NCBI GenBank assembly: GCA_964448105.1
Contig: CAYUVK010000165.1
Coordinates: forward strand, 1-6,319
From: CAVQBP01 sp964448105
Lineage (GTDB): Bacteria > Bacteroidota > Ignavibacteria > Ignavibacteriales > Ignavibacteriaceae
DNA: 6,319 bases
Direction of reading: 5' to 3'
Below are positions 5,294 to 6,319 of this stretch, piece after piece. A program made the position numbers and the translations under genes. How positions within the stretch are numbered: the stretch's first letter is position 1; the number at the start of each line of letters is the position of its first letter. The notes below the pieces were generated by a model, which ran no database searches, had not been told where the DNA came from, and worked only from the letters and a program-made list of their open reading frames with translations.

Positions 5294-5665
5294 ATGAAGA
5301 ACATGTATTTCCTTTTCGCATTCATTATCACTTTCGCATTCTTGTCATCTGGTTGTTATACCTTAAATGCTGTTGCTACACCCACTAGCACAGTACTATC
5401 TATGTCTAACAATCCAAATGGTGATATAATTAAACATTTTTCAACATCAATGACAGTTCACCACCTAATTTTTGGATTAGTAACAATAAGTGATCCTGAA
5501 GTAGCCAAAGCGCTTACTGATGAGGTGACAGCCGCAGGAGGGAATGGTGCAATTAATATCAAAATCCATTATCAAATGACATTCGTTAACGGGTTACTAA
5601 ATGCTATTACAGCAGGTATATATAATCCTTTTACCCTGACTATAGAGGGTGATATTACAAAATAA
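5294..5665 (+). CDS. Small Bor-like lipoprotein
   Basis: This 123-residue protein has a lipoprotein signal peptide: hydrophobic 5-18, lipobox LSSGC with Cys21. The mature part is about 103 residues. HHLIFGLV (56-63) and FVNGLLNAITAGIYNP (97-112) match the two conserved segments of the lambda Bor family (Bor: an HHFF...G motif, then FVNGLLGFITFGIYTP near the end). Between them lies a glycine-rich stretch, TAAGGNGA (79-86). Bor is a small outer-membrane lipoprotein, linked in E. coli to serum resistance; chromosomal homologues in environmental bacteria have no proven role. The family link is from remembered motifs. It stands alone, divergent from the barrel operon, with repeat copy C upstream and copy D downstream. 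The hairpin at 5783-5833 is a plausible terminator. No phage genes surround it. Confidence 0.78.
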   Translation: MKNMYFLFAFIITFAFLSSGCYTLNAVATPTSTVLSMSNNPNGDIIKHFSTSMTVHHLIFGLVTISDPEVAKALTDEVTAAGGNGAINIKIHYQMTFVNGLLNAITAGIYNPFTLTIEGDITK

Positions 5666-5782
5666 GACTTGGAGACGAATATATTATTTTACGGAGATAT
5701 TACTTGTATTTTAAAGATCATAAAAAATGTTAAACTTTTCATAAGACTAAAGGCAAGAAAATTTTATCTTCAACTGTTCTTC

Positions 5783-5833
5783 AAAAGCCTTGCCTATCCA
5801 ACAGTTTTCATAAAAATTAAGCAAGGTTTTTTT
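5783..5833 (+). terminator. Terminator-like hairpin downstream of the Bor-like gene
   Basis: CCTTGCCTAT (5788-5797) pairs, with one mismatch and a one-base bulge, with ATTAAGCAAGG (5816-5826), followed by seven T residues (5827-5833). It lies about 120 nt past the Bor-like stop and is the first good stem plus T tract there. It is also a shared block of the repeat family, so its role as terminator is inferred. AACTGTT (5772-5778) and AACAGTT (5800-5806) offer a competing stem. Confidence 0.55.
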
Positions 5834-5898
5834 ACTCGGCAAAATTAGCAAATCATTTCATGATTTACTGATGAGATGAAAAAATTATTTGTGAAGGG

Positions 5899-5937
5899 CT
5901 GACAGCATGGAAATGAGCTAAGCGTATAGGCTGTCAG
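5899..5937. repeat. CTGACAGC/GCTGTCAG hairpin in copy D
   Basis: A perfect 8-bp stem (5899-5906 with 5930-5937) closes a 23-nt loop. Flanking GG...CC and TTGT...ACAA extend the pairing. The same stem and loop length occur at 4-42 in copy A, while 8 of 23 loop bases differ. Confidence 0.75.
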
Positions 5938-6018
5938 ACCGAACAATTAAGCCAGAGGCTTACAAGTAATTTTTGATAAGACTGCGGATGCTATGTATTA
6001 TGAAGATGGTGGTAGAGA

Positions 6019-6083
6019 AAAAAGTCTTACTTATTTTTGACCGGAACAGCTTAAAGAAGTTGCAAAAATAAGGAAGTCTTTTT
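6019..6083. repeat. 21-bp imperfect inverted repeat in copy D
   Basis: The arms 6019-6039 and 6063-6083 are identical to those at 112-132 and 156-176. The two mismatched positions are the same, and the loop is 23 nt with the same first half. It ends in TTTTT and would fold as a terminator-like hairpin. Confidence 0.65.
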
Positions 6084-6187
6084 CGATAGTGCTGATCAAT
6101 GTTTTTGTTTTAATAAGAAGATTAAAAAAATATTTGCGTGAGGAATGGGGCGGGGAATAAGGCGAGCAATTATTTTTTTGATAGGAA

Positions 6188-6319
6188 TGAAATTAAACAA
6201 TGACCTCTTTTTCAGAAGTGCAAAGACTTGCCAATTGACTTTTACTTATTTAAAATGTTAAGCAGATTTTTTACATTTTAATTTTCTTTTAAAGCAATTA
6301 AGAAGGGGGCACCTGAACC
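6188..6319. other. Right-end gap with no supported gene
   Basis: This is AT-rich sequence after repeat copy D. It holds a weak hairpin, AAAATGT...ACATTTT, near 6252-6279, with TTAAGCAGATTTTTTAC inside. That word resembles the repeat block TTAAGCAAGGTTTTTTAC and may be a decayed copy. AGAAGGGGG near 6301-6309 could be a ribosome site for a gene starting beyond the edge, but no start codon is visible. Confidence 0.3.

Larger units (their letters stand above)
5751..6187 (+). repeat. Composite intergenic repeat, copy D (longest copy)
   Basis: In order: AGGCAAG (5751-5757); the AAGCAAGG hairpin (5783-5833); AAATCATTTCATGATTTACTGA; and a variant core arm AAAAAATTATTTGT (5879-5892). Then come the hairpin CTGACAGC/GCTGTCAG (5899-5937), ACAATTA, a 20-nt module AGCCAGAGGCTTACAAGTAA (5950-5969) and TTTTTGATAAG. 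The 21-bp inverted repeat (6019-6083) follows, then a second core hairpin (about 6124-6180) ending TTTTTTTGATAGGA. The first part matches copies B and C, and 5896-6187 matches copy A, so D links the two halves of the family. Confidence 0.8.

Overview
The window is AT-rich, roughly one third G+C. It carries Sec signal peptides, two lipobox proteins and an outer-membrane beta-barrel, so it comes from a Gram-negative bacterium. Sequence style (Bacteroidota-type S41 peptidase, N-terminal SAQ cleavage site, a mix of clear and absent Shine-Dalgarno sequences) suggests Bacteroidota or a relative such as Ignavibacteria. That assignment is inference only. No plasmid, phage, transposase, CRISPR, tRNA or rRNA signal was seen.

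Layout. 1-304: a composite intergenic repeat (copy A), cut by the left edge. 313-487: two hairpins. 496-777 (-): a small three-helix membrane protein of the GlsB/YeaQ/YmgE type. 882-1125: repeat copy B, in the divergent gap. 1433-2620 (+): a full-length two-domain ChrA-type chromate transporter. 2621-2793: a short convergent gap. 2794-4582 (-): a two-gene unit of an outer-membrane barrel followed 6 nt later by an S41-family lipoprotein peptidase. Its promoter region (4636-4733) carries several TGTCTA/TAGACA boxes. 4829-5045: repeat copy C. 5294-5665 (+): a Bor-like lipoprotein with a strong ribosome binding site. 5751-6187: repeat copy D, the longest. 6188-6319: no recognisable feature.

Two results need sequence reading beyond simple ORF calling. 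First, the barrel gene is broken by a one-base frameshift near a TTTTAAAA run (3988-3995). Its last 58 codons lie in the next frame and run to 3811, so the gene really spans 3811-4582 and ends 6 nt before the peptidase start. Second, about a fifth of the window is a family of modular, hairpin-rich repeats. All four copies have the same orientation, and they are built from interchangeable hairpin blocks with two optional ~20-nt palindromic modules.

No multi-gene pathway is evident. The genes look like unrelated envelope and transport functions: an inner-membrane stress-type protein, an anion transporter, a barrel plus lipoprotein peptidase pair, and a small surface lipoprotein. They are separated by repeat-filled spacers. 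I do not see a clearly new biological system. The repeat family and the barrel/peptidase unit with its operator-like boxes are the parts most worth following up.
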